Part shown: piece by piece, positions 25,795 through 35,938 of the stretch
Layout of the letters: each line of letters opens with the position of its first letter
Position numbering within the stretch: position 1 is the stretch's first letter
NCBI RefSeq assembly: GCF_047495875.1
Contig: NC_092459.1
Location: 91,373,560-91,437,559, forward strand
Direction: 5' to 3'
Source: Pithys albifrons albifrons
Lineage: Eukaryota; Chordata; Aves; Passeriformes; Thamnophilidae
DNA length: 64,000 nt
The notes under the pieces: generated by a model
Seen by the model: only the letters and a program-made list of their open reading frames with translations
Database searches by the model: none
What the model was told of the DNA's origin: nothing
Program-made: the position numbers and the translations under genes

Positions 25795-26258
25795 TCACAG
25801 AATCACAGAATGGGTCAGGCTGGAAGGGATCACAGTGGGTCATCTAGTCCAACCTCCTTGCTGAGTCAGGGTCTCATCCTAGAGCACATGGACCAGGTTT
25901 GTGTCCAGAAGGTCTTGAATATCTCCAGTGAGGGAGACTCCACAATCTCGCTGGGCAATCTGTTCCAGTGTTTGGTCACTTGCACAGTAAAAAGTTCTTC
26001 CTCATGTTCAGGTTGAACTTCCTGTCTGTCAGTTTCTACCCATTGCCCCTCATCCTGATGCTTGGCACCACAGAGAAGAGCCTGGCTCCATCCTTTGACA
26101 CCCTCTCTTCAGATAGTCAGGGCCATTAACAAAGCCCCTGCTCAGTTACCTCTTCTTGAAGCTGAATGGACCCAGCTCCCTCAGCCTTTCTTCATAAGAG
26201 GGATGCTCCAGTCCCTTAATCATCTTTGTTGCCCTCTGCTGTACTGACTCTCTACAGT
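25795..26258 (-). mobile_element. CR1 LINE 3' end, minus strand
   Basis: The plus strand starts TCACAGAATCACAGAATGG, the reversed CR1 terminal repeat, giving the exact 3' end. It continues through 'CATCTAGTCCAACCTCC', 'GGGCAATCTGTTCCAGTG' and 'CCCTCAGCCTTTCTTCATAAG' to 'GCCCTCTGCTGTACTGACTC'. This is the CR1 3' UTR plus the last part of ORF2, truncated at about 460 bp. It is moderately diverged. Open frames across it are not functional. Confidence 0.93.
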
Positions 26259-29200
26259 GGAGGTCACTGGGCCAGGAGTCAAAGGTGCAAGGAGCCTGCT
26301 TAGTTTTCTATTTGTGCACAAGGGCAAGATGGGAAAGGCTTTTCTGAGTTTGGGAATGATGGAGTGTGTGACCACAGAACTGGCTTTCTCTGAACGGCTG
26401 CGAAGCCAAAGCTCTGCCCTCCACTCTGGGGTGTTGCACAGCTCTCTACAATGAAGTGAGAAACAATGGCAGGACCAAGGCTGAGCCACGGCTGTGGCAG
26501 CTGGTCATTCAAAACTCTTCAGAAGGTGGTGGGGCCTGTGATCTGCAGGTGCTCTGAGGCAAATCATGCACAAGCCTCAGTGGTGCTCCACGAACCAGTA
26601 GTTCACGTCTGAAATTCCTGCTAGTATTGGAAATAGGTTACATTCAGAATGGTTTGGGTATCAGTTGTCAGGGCTTATATCCTGCCTATCCTATCACTGT
26701 CATCCAGTGATATGGTACCATATTTTGCATCTCTGAATGTCTAACCTGCACAGTCCTCACAATGATGCTTTTCTAACATTGCAAACTTAGCATGGTCTTG
26801 GTCAGCAGCCATATTTTCTGAATCCATCTACTTTATTTAATTCCGAGGCCTAGAGGACCATCTGGAGCCTTAGAAATAAGGCTGTTATCTTACAAAACTG
26901 AACGATTAAGAAAGATATTTTGCCAGTGAAGACGGAAATAGAAGTAATTGCTAATGGGAACTGTGACACAAAATATTTCAGTAAATCAAACATACTCAAA
27001 ATAATGGTTTGTATGTAAAGCTGTTATAAGAGAAATGTTTAAGTTTTTGAAATGTATTATAATGCTTTCTTTTGGAAATAAATTTTGTCAGTAGCTGAAT
27101 CTCTGATAGTAATTGTTTCTGTATAGCTTTAATATTTTATTTTACAGAACTCAAAACATTTCTAATACTGCAAGATTCTCATTTATTTGATATGTGCAAA
27201 GCACATGGAAAGATGCTATAGAAAAACTTATGAGCAAGTGAATGACACACCTGAGCCATTTGGGTAAAAACTGACTCAGCTTAAATCTCTTCCCCACCTT
27301 TAGGTATCTGCCTTTGTCTCCCCTGAAAGTGTGGGCATCAAAAAGAATTTAGGAATGTATTTTAGATAATCAGCTCCTGATATTATAGGCAATTTTTAAT
27401 AGAGTCTGGATCTCAGTAGTTCTGATAGTAAATGTAAAATTTTCAGTAGTAGCTTCCCATGTAATTGTGAGAATCTGGTGTGTAGAGGCATCAGGACATG
27501 GCTCCACCTCTCAGAAGCATTCTCCCCAGCAAATGCTATGTGGAAATGCCCCTGAAACCATTTTTGGAGGTGATTTTCGTGTGCTGCATCTGCCACTTTA
27601 TTCATCTGGCACCTTCCTCTTAATATTGCATAACAGTAGGAATAAGCAAGATCTGAGTCCCAGTCCCAGTAAACAGAAATCCTATCGACAGAAACTAGAA
27701 CACAGCTTCCCTCTCTAGCAGGTGAGTTTGCAGGCATCCAGTTGTGGAAGGCTTACCTAATTAAAGTTGTTTCTTAAAGGCAGGATTTACACATTGCACT
27801 TGCAATTTGTAAATAGTAAATTACACTTATAAAGTGCAATTTGCCCAAGAAAAGAAGGATTTCATCTCTCATCTGGGAGAAAGTTCTGAACTGGTGTCTC
27901 TTGGGAATGCAAATGAGAGCAAAAAGGCAAAGGCTTTGGAAATAAATGTGCAGAATAAAGTGTGCAATGTAGGGCTTCAAGTTGTCTAGGCTTGGAATGA
28001 AATGAGAGATTTCTGTTTTATCTTTTGAGTATTTTAGCAATTGACAAAACCAAGCAGAACTTTATGAACAAAATGCCTCTCAAAGGAATATTAGACTAGC
28101 TGTGAAATCAAACACTTTTTTTAAAAAACAAAGATACCAGGGTAAAGATTGTCTTAAAAGAGCCACAAGAAAGGATGCACTTGTAGATAAGGCAGTTGAG
28201 TTACTTTGCAAACGCAGGCAGATTTGCAGGTTCTTGTTATTAGGGGACATAAATGACGCAAACTGCAAGTCATAAATGTCTATTGCTGTGAAAGATTGGG
28301 TGCAGTTTTGGGTGAGCTGTGGTGTGATATTTCCATCTGATACCTAGAATCAGCCAATAGCAGCAGGTAGTGAGATGCTGAAGAGCACAGCATGTTCCAG
28401 TAGCACCTGAGGTTTGATCTCTGTGGCACACTTGCTGCATGCTGCACAGTGAGCCTGTCAGTGCTTTATTATTGCCTCTGACTTGGTGCATACAAACCAA
28501 AAGTATACTTATTTTGTTCAGATCTTCTGTAACTAGTGGCCATTTCCTTAGAGGTATATGTCACTGAACCAAGAAATAGTTCTCAGACATTCTGTACAGG
28601 CACTGATGGTTATCTAACAGATAATGTATTTACTCTTTTTTCTTCTGTTTGCATCCAGGAGTTGTGCCTTCTGCAATAATTACGAATGATGGGATTTTAA
28701 AAACTTGGGGTTTTCTCTGCATGATTTAGAAAATCACCAGTTCAACCATCAGAAAATATGTCTTGTACTACATGGGATCAGAAGAGTTGGATGTTTCTGT
28801 GTTTCATTGTGGAAAAAGAGAAGGTGGGAGCAGTGTTATCTCAGGGACCATAGATGTGCCTACCCACACCACTGCTTATGACAAGATGTTGTCTGGAGTG
28901 AATGCATCACCATGGGAATGTGTTTTGATTTAGGAATGTGAGTCAACTGCTACAAATGAGAGGACAATACCTAAAGGCTGAGTTCTGCTTTGGGTTCCTC
29001 ATCTGTGAAATGTAAATCTTTGACTAATTGGAATGAATAGTTTTAACAAAGGTGATGTTCAGGCTCAGTGTATATGGGGCTCTGCTGTAGTTCTCAATTC
29101 ACAGTGTTCCCAAGGCAGAAGATCACAGACACATTTTGCACATGTAGCTGTAAATCCAGTGGGATCGTTTTGTGACAGCTTTCTGTAGATGAAGCAGTCT

Positions 29201-30295
29201 GGAAACAGGTCACCTGCCACTGAATCCTAGCAGAGCTAGTTAAGGGTGTTTAGGTGTGAAATTTTAAATAAGAGTTTTATAAGAGTTTTGACCAAAACTG
29301 TCCTGCTTACCCAGTCCTGCACTTGTGTTTAGTGCTTTTCTTTCTTTTTATTTTTTAAAATTAATTAATATAAGTATGTGGGCAGTTTTTTCTTTCTTTT
29401 CTTGTCTGGTTTCATTTTTTTTGATTCTTCCTCTCAAAAAATGCAGGTCTGCTTTTATGATTCCAAGAAATATGAGAACCCCTAAATGGGACAACCACAA
29501 AAGTGACCTACAAGATTGTATCTCAATTTTGCAGAGCTAAGAAAGGGAATAAGAATCTGTTTAAGAACTGTACTTGCCTTCATTTCAGGATGGTACTCAG
29601 GAGCTGTTGCTGCCTGACAGTTATTACTGCCACACTACTGAATCTGCTGATAAACTGTGCAGTCAGAAGACCTTCTCATCTGCATGAGGTTGTATTAGCC
29701 TAGGCAGTAGTTGTAGAGAGGGAGACCTGTTTCTTCACTATTTTAAAATAGTCTTCTAATGCTGACTGTAACATCCTCTGGATGTTGTGGGTTTCAATCT
29801 CCTTTCAGTTTTAGTGGTTACATTGGTTTGTTGCAAAACCCTTTTCCTAATGAGTCTGAATGAATTTGTAAACTGTAAGTGATAGGAAAATCTAATGTCT
29901 GTGTTTAATTTGTAACCCCTAAATCTGTGTGGTCATTTGTGCCTTTCGATTTTTGCTTGTATAATGAAACAACGGTGTGCAAAAAAGTAACTGCAACTTT
30001 CTGGTCTTCTGAAACACTGGAAAAGAAAGGTTTGTTTTTGTTTGACACAAAAGGAATCTAGCTACATTTTGCAGAATCCCCAGTTTTGGACTCCGAGTTA
30101 AGTCTGGTTTAAACCCCAAATACCCTTACTATAATTAAGATATCACTTGAGAATTTTTCTTTACAGTGAAAGTTCTTTGTTTTCTTTTCCATTTCATCAT
30201 GTACCCGCAGAATTTAGATCTACACTTTGCACAATGCACAAAAAACCCCCAAACAAAACAGTAATTTAAAATTAATATGTAGGAGCAAGGTATAT
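26259..30295. other. AT-rich noncoding DNA, no gene recognised
   Basis: No gene recognised. The longest open frame (113 codons, minus, 27396-27737) shows no domain or splice signals. The right end is the insertion site of the provirus. Confidence 0.6.
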
Positions 30296-30300
30296 AAGGT
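30296..30300. repeat. Target-site duplication of the provirus, left copy
   Basis: AAGGT directly before the LTR, repeated as AAGGT at 36679-36683 directly after the other LTR. A 5-bp duplication fixes the element's borders and shows that it arrived by integrase-mediated insertion. Confidence 0.9.
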
Positions 30301-30988
30301 TGTCTCGGTTTGAGGGGAAAAACCAAAATGTTTTACCCACAAGCAGGGGAGGGGCCTCCTCCTCAATAATCACACCACTCTTTATCAAATTTAAGAAAAG
30401 GAATTTTAATACAAGAAGGATAACTGCTATATATATATATATATATATGTAAACAGACTAGTGCAACCCACTTCCCCAACACCATAAGAGGAAAAAAAAA
30501 ACAACAACAACAAAACCCAGCAGGTTTTCCTCCGGGAGAAAAGGTTATACTTAAGTGTCCTTGTCACAGCCCGCTGGCTGCAGAGTGAGTTTCAGTCCCT
30601 CTCCAGCGAAACAGACGAGCAGTGGGCTTTCAGATGGACTCAGTCTCTTTCCCCTGTGTTCCCCGTCCAAGAAGCAGACAGGTACGAGCAACCAGCAGCA
30701 AATCCAAGGCAGGTAGCAGCACGGCAGGAAAAAAGTAATCCGAAGTAGGCAGCGGCAAGACAGCCAGGGAAAACCCCAGCAGTAACCAGCAGGGCAGCCT
30801 GCCTCCTTGGAGCCCCCACTCCCCCGTTCCGCCGAGCCAAGACTGAGGAGAATATCCAAAAAAAACCCAAAAGAGACAAACCTGCCCCCACCCCAGCGAT
30901 CACAGTTAACTACTTCTTTTGTTAACCGCTGGCCTGGGCAGTTAAGTGGCAGGGGAGAGAATTTACATAATAATCCCAAACTACAACA
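30301..30988 (-). repeat. 3' LTR
   Basis: 688 bp, beginning TGTTGTAG and ending CGAGACA in the provirus direction. It is identical to the LTR at 35991-36678 except one base (C at 30866, A at 36556, plus strand). It holds a TA repeat at 30428-30448, an ATTAAA polyadenylation-like word (30410-30405, minus) and a TATA-like AGTATAA upstream (about 30555-30545). Confidence 0.97.
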
Positions 30989-31087
30989 TTATCCACCCCT
31001 AAATTCTCTTCCATGCCGATACTCTACATTAAACTTAAATTTTCTTTCAAATAATTAAGTGTTTACAAATACAGTAATATGAGTCGT
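30989..31087 (-). other. Short 3' untranslated region with weak polypurine tract
   Basis: Only 99 nt separate the integrase stop from the 3' LTR. Just before the LTR the provirus strand reads GAAGAGAATTTAGGGGTGGATAA. Its purine-rich AGGGGTGGA is the best candidate for the plus-strand primer of reverse transcription, although T residues interrupt it and a TAA separates it from the LTR. There is no room for env, dUTPase or an accessory gene. Confidence 0.55.
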
Positions 31088-33292
31088 TTACCCAGAGATA
31101 AGTTCCCCTTGAGGTACACATCGTGTCTCTCCATCTTCCTGCATCACCCACCAGGTGGAACCAGATCCTTGAGCAAAGACAACCCCACGAATGGGTTTGC
31201 CTTTGCCTGAGGCAGGGTTGATCCAGACTGTTTTCCCTAGCATACCTCTCAGGTGTATTACAGGGACTTTGTCTCCATCTACAGTGTGAAGGGGTTCTGA
31301 TTGGGCAGGGCCGGCTCGATTGACAGAGCCTCTAGTGTTGACTAGCCATGTAGCCTTTGCTAAGTGTTGATCCCAGTGTTTGAAAGTCCCTCCACCCAAC
31401 GCCTTCAAAGTGGTTTTCAACAGTCCATTACACCGCTCAACTTTCCCGGCAGCTGGTGCATGGTAGGGGATATGATACACCCACTCAATGCCATGTTCTC
31501 TCGCCCAGGTAGCAACTAAGCTGTTTTTGAAATGAGTTCCATTATCTGACTCAATTCGTTCTGGGGTGCCATGTCGCCACAGCACTTGTTTTTCCAGGCC
31601 TAGGATGGTGTTCCGAGCAGTGGCGTGAGGCACTGGGTGTGTCTCCAGCCACCCTGTGGTTGCTTCCACCATGGTGAGCACATAGCGCTTGCCTTGGCGG
31701 GTCTGTGGCAGTGTGATGTAGTCAACCTGCCAGGCCTCCCCGTACTTATACTTATCCCAGCGTCCACCATACCACAGGGGCTTCACTCTCTTAGCCTGCT
31801 TAATGGCAGCACATGTCTCACAGTCGTGGATAACCTGAGAGATAATGTCCATGGTTAAATCCACCCCTCGGTCTCGTGCCCATTTATAAGTGGCATCTCT
31901 GCCCTGATGGCCCGAGGCATCATGGGCCCATCGAGCCAAGAACAGCTCTCCCTTGTGCTGCCAGTCCAGATCTGTCTGTGATACTTTCACTTGCGCAGCT
32001 CGGTCTGCCTGTTGGTTGTTGAGATGTTCCTCATTGGCCCGATTTTTGGGCACGTGTGCGTCTACGTGGCGGACTCTCACAATCAGCTTCTCTACTCGGG
32101 TGGCAATATCTTGCCATATATCGGCAGCCCAGATGGGTTTCCCTCTGCGTTTCCAATTGGTTTTCTTCCATCGGTCTAACCATCCCCAGAGAGCATTGGC
32201 CACCATCCATGAGTCGGTGTAGAGGTAAAGCTTTGGCCATTTCTCTCGTTCAGCAATGTCCAGGGCCAACTGCACGGCTTTAAGCTCTGCAAACTGACTC
32301 GACCCACCTTCTCCTTCAGTAGCTTCTGCAACTTGTCGTGTGGGACTCCATACAGCTGCTTTCCATTTGCGATTAGTCCCTACAATGCGACAGGAGCCAT
32401 CAGTGAAGAGGGCGTAGCGTATTTCCTCTTTTGGCAATTGATTGTATGGTGGAGCTTCTTCCGCACGTGTCACCTGCTCTTCCTCTTCATCTGCTAGACC
32501 AAAATTTTCACCTTCAGGCCAGTTTGTGATGATTTCCAGGATCCCAGGGCGATTTGATTTTCCTATACGGGCGCGCTGCGTAATCAGGGCAATCCACTTG
32601 CTCCAGGTAGCATCAGTGGCGTGATGTGTAGAGGCAGCCTGTCCTGACAACATCCACTTCAGCACTGGTAGTCGAGGTGCCAGAAACAGCTGTGCTTCTG
32701 TGCCAATCACCTCTGAGGCGGCTTGGACTCCTTCATAGGCGGCTAGGATCTCTTTCTCTGTGGGGGTATAGTTGGCTTCAGATCCTCTGTAGCCTCGGCT
32801 CCAGAATCCAAGTGGTCGGCCTCGAGTCTCACCAGGCACCTTCTGCCAAAGGCTCCAAGACAGGCCACTATTCCCGGCGGCGGAGTAGAGCATGTTCTGT
32901 ATGTCTGGTCCTGTCCTGACTGGTCCAAGGGCTACAGCCTGAGCAATCTCATGCTTGATCTGGTCAAAGGCTTGTTGCTGCTCAGGGCCCCAGTGGAAAT
33001 CATTCTTCTTACGGGTTACCAAGTAGAGAGGGCTTACGATCTGACTGTATGCTGGGATATGCATCCTCCAGAACCCTATGGCACCCAGGAAGGCTTGTGT
33101 TTCCTTTTTGCTGGTAGGTGGAGACATTGCTGTGATCTTATTGATGACTTCTGTTGGAATCTGACGGCGTCCATCCTGCCACTTCACTCCCAGGAACTGG
33201 ATCTCTTGGGCTGGTCCCTTAACCTTACTCCGTTTGATGGCAAAGCCAGCTCCCAAAAGGATCTGGATGATTTTCTCTCCTTTCTGAAAAAA
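31088..33292 (-). CDS. pol: pol, second part: RT C-terminus, RNase H, integrase
   Basis: The open frame extends from 33358 for 756 codons, but its first roughly 24 residues are out of register. True RT sequence begins at about 33287, next to an A-run. RT connection is about residues 25-310. RNase H shows D320 (TDGS), E358 (AELKA), D382 (YTDS), H435 region (HVDAH) and D452. Integrase shows the zinc-binding H479, H484, C513 and C516. It also shows the catalytic triad D546 (VDYI), D605 (SDNG) and E641 with the canonical 35-residue spacing, then an SH3-like C-terminal region. The stop is TAA at 31088-31090. All catalytic residues are intact. In a virus these enzymes degrade the RNA of the hybrid and insert the DNA copy. 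A one-base frame change separates this part from the upstream RT half, so the full polyprotein is not encoded in one frame. Confidence 0.95.
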   Translation of the reverse strand, partial: FFQKGEKIIQILLGAGFAIKRSKVKGPAQEIQFLGVKWQDGRRQIPTEVINKITAMSPPTSKKETQAFLGAIGFWRMHIPAYSQIVSPLYLVTRKKNDFHWGPEQQQAFDQIKHEIAQAVALGPVRTGPDIQNMLYSAAGNSGLSWSLWQKVPGETRGRPLGFWSRGYRGSEANYTPTEKEILAAYEGVQAASEVIGTEAQLFLAPRLPVLKWMLSGQAASTHHATDATWSKWIALITQRARIGKSNRPGILEIITNWPEGENFGLADEEEEQVTRAEEAPPYNQLPKEEIRYALFTDGSCRIVGTNRKWKAAVWSPTRQVAEATEGEGGSSQFAELKAVQLALDIAEREKWPKLYLYTDSWMVANALWGWLDRWKKTNWKRRGKPIWAADIWQDIATRVEKLIVRVRHVDAHVPKNRANEEHLNNQQADRAAQVKVSQTDLDWQHKGELFLARWAHDASGHQGRDATYKWARDRGVDLTMDIISQVIHDCETCAAIKQAKRVKPLWYGGRWDKYKYGEAWQVDYITLPQTRQGKRYVLTMVEATTGWLETHPVPHATARNTILGLEKQVLWRHGTPERIESDNGTHFKNSLVATWAREHGIEWVYHIPYHAPAAGKVERCNGLLKTTLKALGGGTFKHWDQHLAKATWLVNTRGSVNRAGPAQSEPLHTVDGDKVPVIHLRGMLGKTVWINPASGKGKPIRGVVFAQGSGSTWWVMQEDGETRCVPQGELISG

Positions 33293-34268
33293 CCTCTTCT
33301 GCTGTGTCCCCCCACACAATGATGTCATCAATGTATTGCAGGTGTTCTGGAGCCTCACCCTTCTCCAGTGCAGTCTGGATCAGTCCATGGCAGATGGTGG
33401 GACTGTGTTTCCACCCCTGGGGTAGTCGGTTCCAGGTGTACTGCACGCCCCTCCAGGTGAAAGCAAACTGTGGCCTGCACTCTGGTGCCAGAGGAATGGA
33501 GAAGAACGCATTAGCAATGTCAATAGTGGCATACCACTTTGCTGCCCTGGACTCCAGTTCATACTGGAGCTCCAGCATGTCCGGCACAGCGGCACTCAGC
33601 GGTGGGGTAACTTCATTCAAGCCACGATAGTCCACAGTCAATCTCCATTCTCCATCAGACTTATGCACAGGCCAGATGGGGCTGTTGAAGGGTGAGTGGG
33701 TTTTGCTGACCACCCCTTGGCTCTCCAGTTCACGGATCATCTTATGGATGGGGATCACAGCATCACGGTTCGTTCGGTATTGCCGACGGTGCACTGTCGT
33801 GGTGGCAATTGGCACTTGCTGTTCCTCAACTTTCAACAGTCCAACAGCAGAAGGACTTTCTGAGAGACCTGGCAATGAGTTCAATTGTTCAATCCCTTCT
33901 GTCTGTACAGTGGCTATTCCAAAAGCCCATCTATGCCCCTTTGGGTCCTTGAAATATCCATTCCTGAGGTAGTCAATGCCCAGGATACATGGGGCGGCTG
34001 GACCAGTCACAATGGGGTGTTTCTGCCAATCTCTCCCTGTCAAGCTCACTTCAGCTTCTAGCACAGTCAACTCTTGAGATCCCCCTGTCACCCCAGAAAT
34101 AGAAATAGTTTCTGAGCCCACATGTCCTGATGGCATTAATGTGCATTGAGCGCCAGTATCAACCAAAGCCTTATACTTTTGTGGGTCTGATGTACCAGGC
34201 CATCGAATCCACACAGTCCAATAGACACGGTTGTCCCGTGCCTCTACCTGGCTAGAGGCAGGGCCCCT
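33225..34268 (-). CDS. pol: pro-pol, first part: aspartic protease and RT palm
   Basis: This frame is the direct continuation of gag after its UAG stop; there is no other stop from 34268 onward. Counting from 34214, protease shows DTGA at residues 19-22 and the ILGID motif near 77-81. RT follows with LTVDYRGLNE (192-201), catalytic D232 in IDIANAFF, LPQGWKHSP (264-272) and YIDD (294-297). After about residue 309 the frame leaves RT and runs out of register to a stop at 33225. The register change lies at a run of six A on the plus strand, 33287-33292. Protease cuts the polyproteins and RT copies genomic RNA. No ATG opens the frame, consistent with expression only as a Gag extension. Confidence 0.94.
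   Translation of the reverse strand, partial: RGPASSQVEARDNRVYWTVWIRWPGTSDPQKYKALVDTGAQCTLMPSGHVGSETISISGVTGGSQELTVLEAEVSLTGRDWQKHPIVTGPAAPCILGIDYLRNGYFKDPKGHRWAFGIATVQTEGIEQLNSLPGLSESPSAVGLLKVEEQQVPIATTTVHRRQYRTNRDAVIPIHKMIRELESQGVVSKTHSPFNSPIWPVHKSDGEWRLTVDYRGLNEVTPPLSAAVPDMLELQYELESRAAKWYATIDIANAFFSIPLAPECRPQFAFTWRGVQYTWNRLPQGWKHSPTICHGLIQTALEKGEAPEHLQYIDDIIVWGDTAEEVFSERRENHPDPFGSWLCHQTE
33287..33292 (-). other. Homopolymer where the RT frame breaks
   Basis: Six A on the plus strand (six T on the provirus strand). Upstream RT sequence is in one frame and downstream RT sequence in another, offset by one base at this run. The arrangement does not match a standard -1 slippery heptamer in the incoming frame. 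Either a one-base indel in this copy or an assembly error explains it. Confidence 0.8.
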
Positions 34269-34271
34269 CTA
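34253..34271 (-). promoter_or_regulatory. Hairpin containing the gag stop codon, possible readthrough signal
   Basis: On the RNA strand UAGAGG (34271-34266) is complementary to CCUCUA (34258-34253), with a 7-nt loop GGCCCUG. The UAG stop of gag forms the base of the stem. Pro-pol follows in the same frame, as in gammaretroviruses, where about 5-10% of ribosomes read through UAG. A structure downstream of or at the stop is the known stimulatory device in that group. Its use here is inference. Confidence 0.45.
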
Positions 34272-35927
34272 ACACTGATCCTGGTCATAGCGGTCAGAAC
34301 CTTTTCTCGATGAGTACACCTGGGAGGTGCCCTCCTGTGGGTCAGATTCTTGCCCGTGGGAAACTGGGACTGCACTTACTCTCACTGACCTTCTTCCATT
34401 CTCCTTCAGTTCTTGTACTCGGGCTGCAAGGGCACGGGTGGGTTTCCCATCCCACCGTCCCATGTCTTCTCCATGTTTGGCCAGGAAGTACCACATCTCA
34501 GTTCGTGAGGTCTGTCCACTTCCTCTGGCTGGGGGGCGTCTGGCTCTGACTTCAGAGGTTCTCATTCGCACTGGTGCCACTTGGAGACTTTCCCTAATTT
34601 CCTCTCTGATCGCTTTTACCTCTGCAGGCAGCGTCTTGAGACTCTCAACCAATGTCTCTACAGCAGAAATACGGGCCTGCATTGGGCTGTGGGTCATGCT
34701 TTCATATATCCGGAGCTTATTTGCTACTGCGCCCACTGTTTCATGGTTCTCTTCCCTATACATGGATGCCAGGAAATCGGTGTATTCAGCTGGCCCCGAG
34801 CGTGAAAGGTCCCACCACATATGTGGTATGCATCTGACCTTGTCAGGGTCATTATTGGCTTGCCCACCTCTTCCAAAAAGCACGTCCATCATTGCCATCT
34901 CCCTCAGACGTAAAATTCCTTCTTCCATCGTCTTCCAAGTCTTCCTAATATGATGTTCCTGCAGGATTTCTCTATAAACAAACTTCTCTCTTACACTCGT
35001 TAGAAGTCGTGCCCAGAGTGAAAGGGGCTTTGATTCCCTCACGAACACCTGTTCAATAGCCACGTCCTGGGCCAGAGCCCCCAAAAACCTGGCTTCAGCA
35101 CCATCCAGTTGTAAGGTTTCACCCATAAGGTCCCAAACTCGGATCAACCAAGTCAGGATGGGCTCACCCGGGTGTCGAGCAATGTCTTTCCGCAAACTAC
35201 GGAGATTATCAAATGACAATGACTCAGTGATGATCTCAGGCTCTGGGTCTGCTTGCTGTGGAGGTGCAGCAGCCCCCTCATCGTCTGCTGGATGGTCTAA
35301 TTTGGTCTTATATTTCCTTTTCTGAATAGGGGCAACTTCCATAGGCTTGGCCTGTCCTCCTGGTTTAGCCTCATCCTTTTCTCCCTTCACTGTGGCATCA
35401 GGGGTTTTATTCTCTCGCTTTTCCCCCTTCACTGGGCTAGGTTTCTGAATGCATTCTGGAAAAACCCTGGCCCTACCTTCAAACATTCTGTAAGCTGCAG
35501 GGATACAACCCTGCAGAAAAACCATAAAGAGCAAGATATCTCTGGCATCCAGGGAGAATTTAAACATCTCAAAAGCTGTTGTAGCAGACTTGAATGGGGA
35601 ATGGACAAAGGGTTGGGAGAAGAGATTCCCCTTTGTTCCTTCCCAAGGGTCCGTACTATTATCACTGAATCCCCAGAGGTAGCAGCTTAGGTTGCGGCAG
35701 GAAAACAGCCTGGAGAGCACCACCCACATGACATCCAAAGGCATCGAATTCATGGCACCATAAATCCAGAGTAAGAACTCAATAATAATTGCGGCTATTT
35801 GAGTTTTGCTCATTGATTTGTTGATAAGACTTAAACCTGCCGCTCCTTTTGGCATGAATTTGTACCAACAAAAAGCCAATATATTATACAGGATGGTCCT
35901 GATGAACCCTAAGCTCAAGACCCACAT
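34269..35927 (-). CDS. gag: gag polyprotein with hydrophobic N-terminus
   Basis: 552 codons, ATG at 35927 in good context (GCACCATGT), ending in UAG. Residues 1-150 are hydrophobic, with segments at about 3-22, 44-57, 63-73 and 129-146. A charged lysine/glutamate/proline linker spans 163-232. A capsid-like region follows at about 236-445 (LRSLRKDIARHPGEPILTWL, then LDGAEARFLGALAQD). A basic region RARRPPARGS (461-470) may replace a nucleocapsid. No CCHC zinc knuckle is present. Gag forms the particle and binds genomic RNA. The membrane-like N-terminus is unusual compared with a standard myristoylated matrix. Pro-pol follows in the same frame. The leader from the LTR to ATG is only 63 nt. Confidence 0.93.
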   Translation of the reverse strand: MWVLSLGFIRTILYNILAFCWYKFMPKGAAGLSLINKSMSKTQIAAIIIEFLLWIYGAMNSMPLDVMWVVLSRLFSCRNLSCYLWGFSDNSTDPWEGTKGNLFSQPFVHSPFKSATTAFEMFKFSLDARDILLFMVFLQGCIPAAYRMFEGRARVFPECIQKPSPVKGEKRENKTPDATVKGEKDEAKPGGQAKPMEVAPIQKRKYKTKLDHPADDEGAAAPPQQADPEPEIITESLSFDNLRSLRKDIARHPGEPILTWLIRVWDLMGETLQLDGAEARFLGALAQDVAIEQVFVRESKPLSLWARLLTSVREKFVYREILQEHHIRKTWKTMEEGILRLREMAMMDVLFGRGGQANNDPDKVRCIPHMWWDLSRSGPAEYTDFLASMYREENHETVGAVANKLRIYESMTHSPMQARISAVETLVESLKTLPAEVKAIREEIRESLQVAPVRMRTSEVRARRPPARGSGQTSRTEMWYFLAKHGEDMGRWDGKPTRALAARVQELKENGRRSVRVSAVPVSHGQESDPQEGTSQVYSSRKGSDRYDQDQC

Positions 35928-35938
35928 GGTGCCACAAA

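Noticed and set aside
30551..30979. 142-codon open frame inside the LTR (and its longer twin at 36241-36690)
   Set aside because: It has no ATG within the LTR, its only ATG in the second copy is in host flank, and its hydrophobic sequence follows from GC-rich, stop-poor LTR DNA. An LTR-encoded protein is not supported.
33287..33292. Programmed -1 frameshift between the two RT frames
   Set aside because: The run does not form a slippery heptamer in the incoming frame, the shift falls within a single enzyme domain, and the frame offset does not fit a -1 slip. An indel or sequence error is more likely.
32951..33322. 123-codon plus-strand open frame
   Set aside because: Antisense shadow of the RT region.
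34327..34953. 208-codon plus-strand open frame
   Set aside because: It lies antisense to gag and is a shadow of that frame. No independent coding features.
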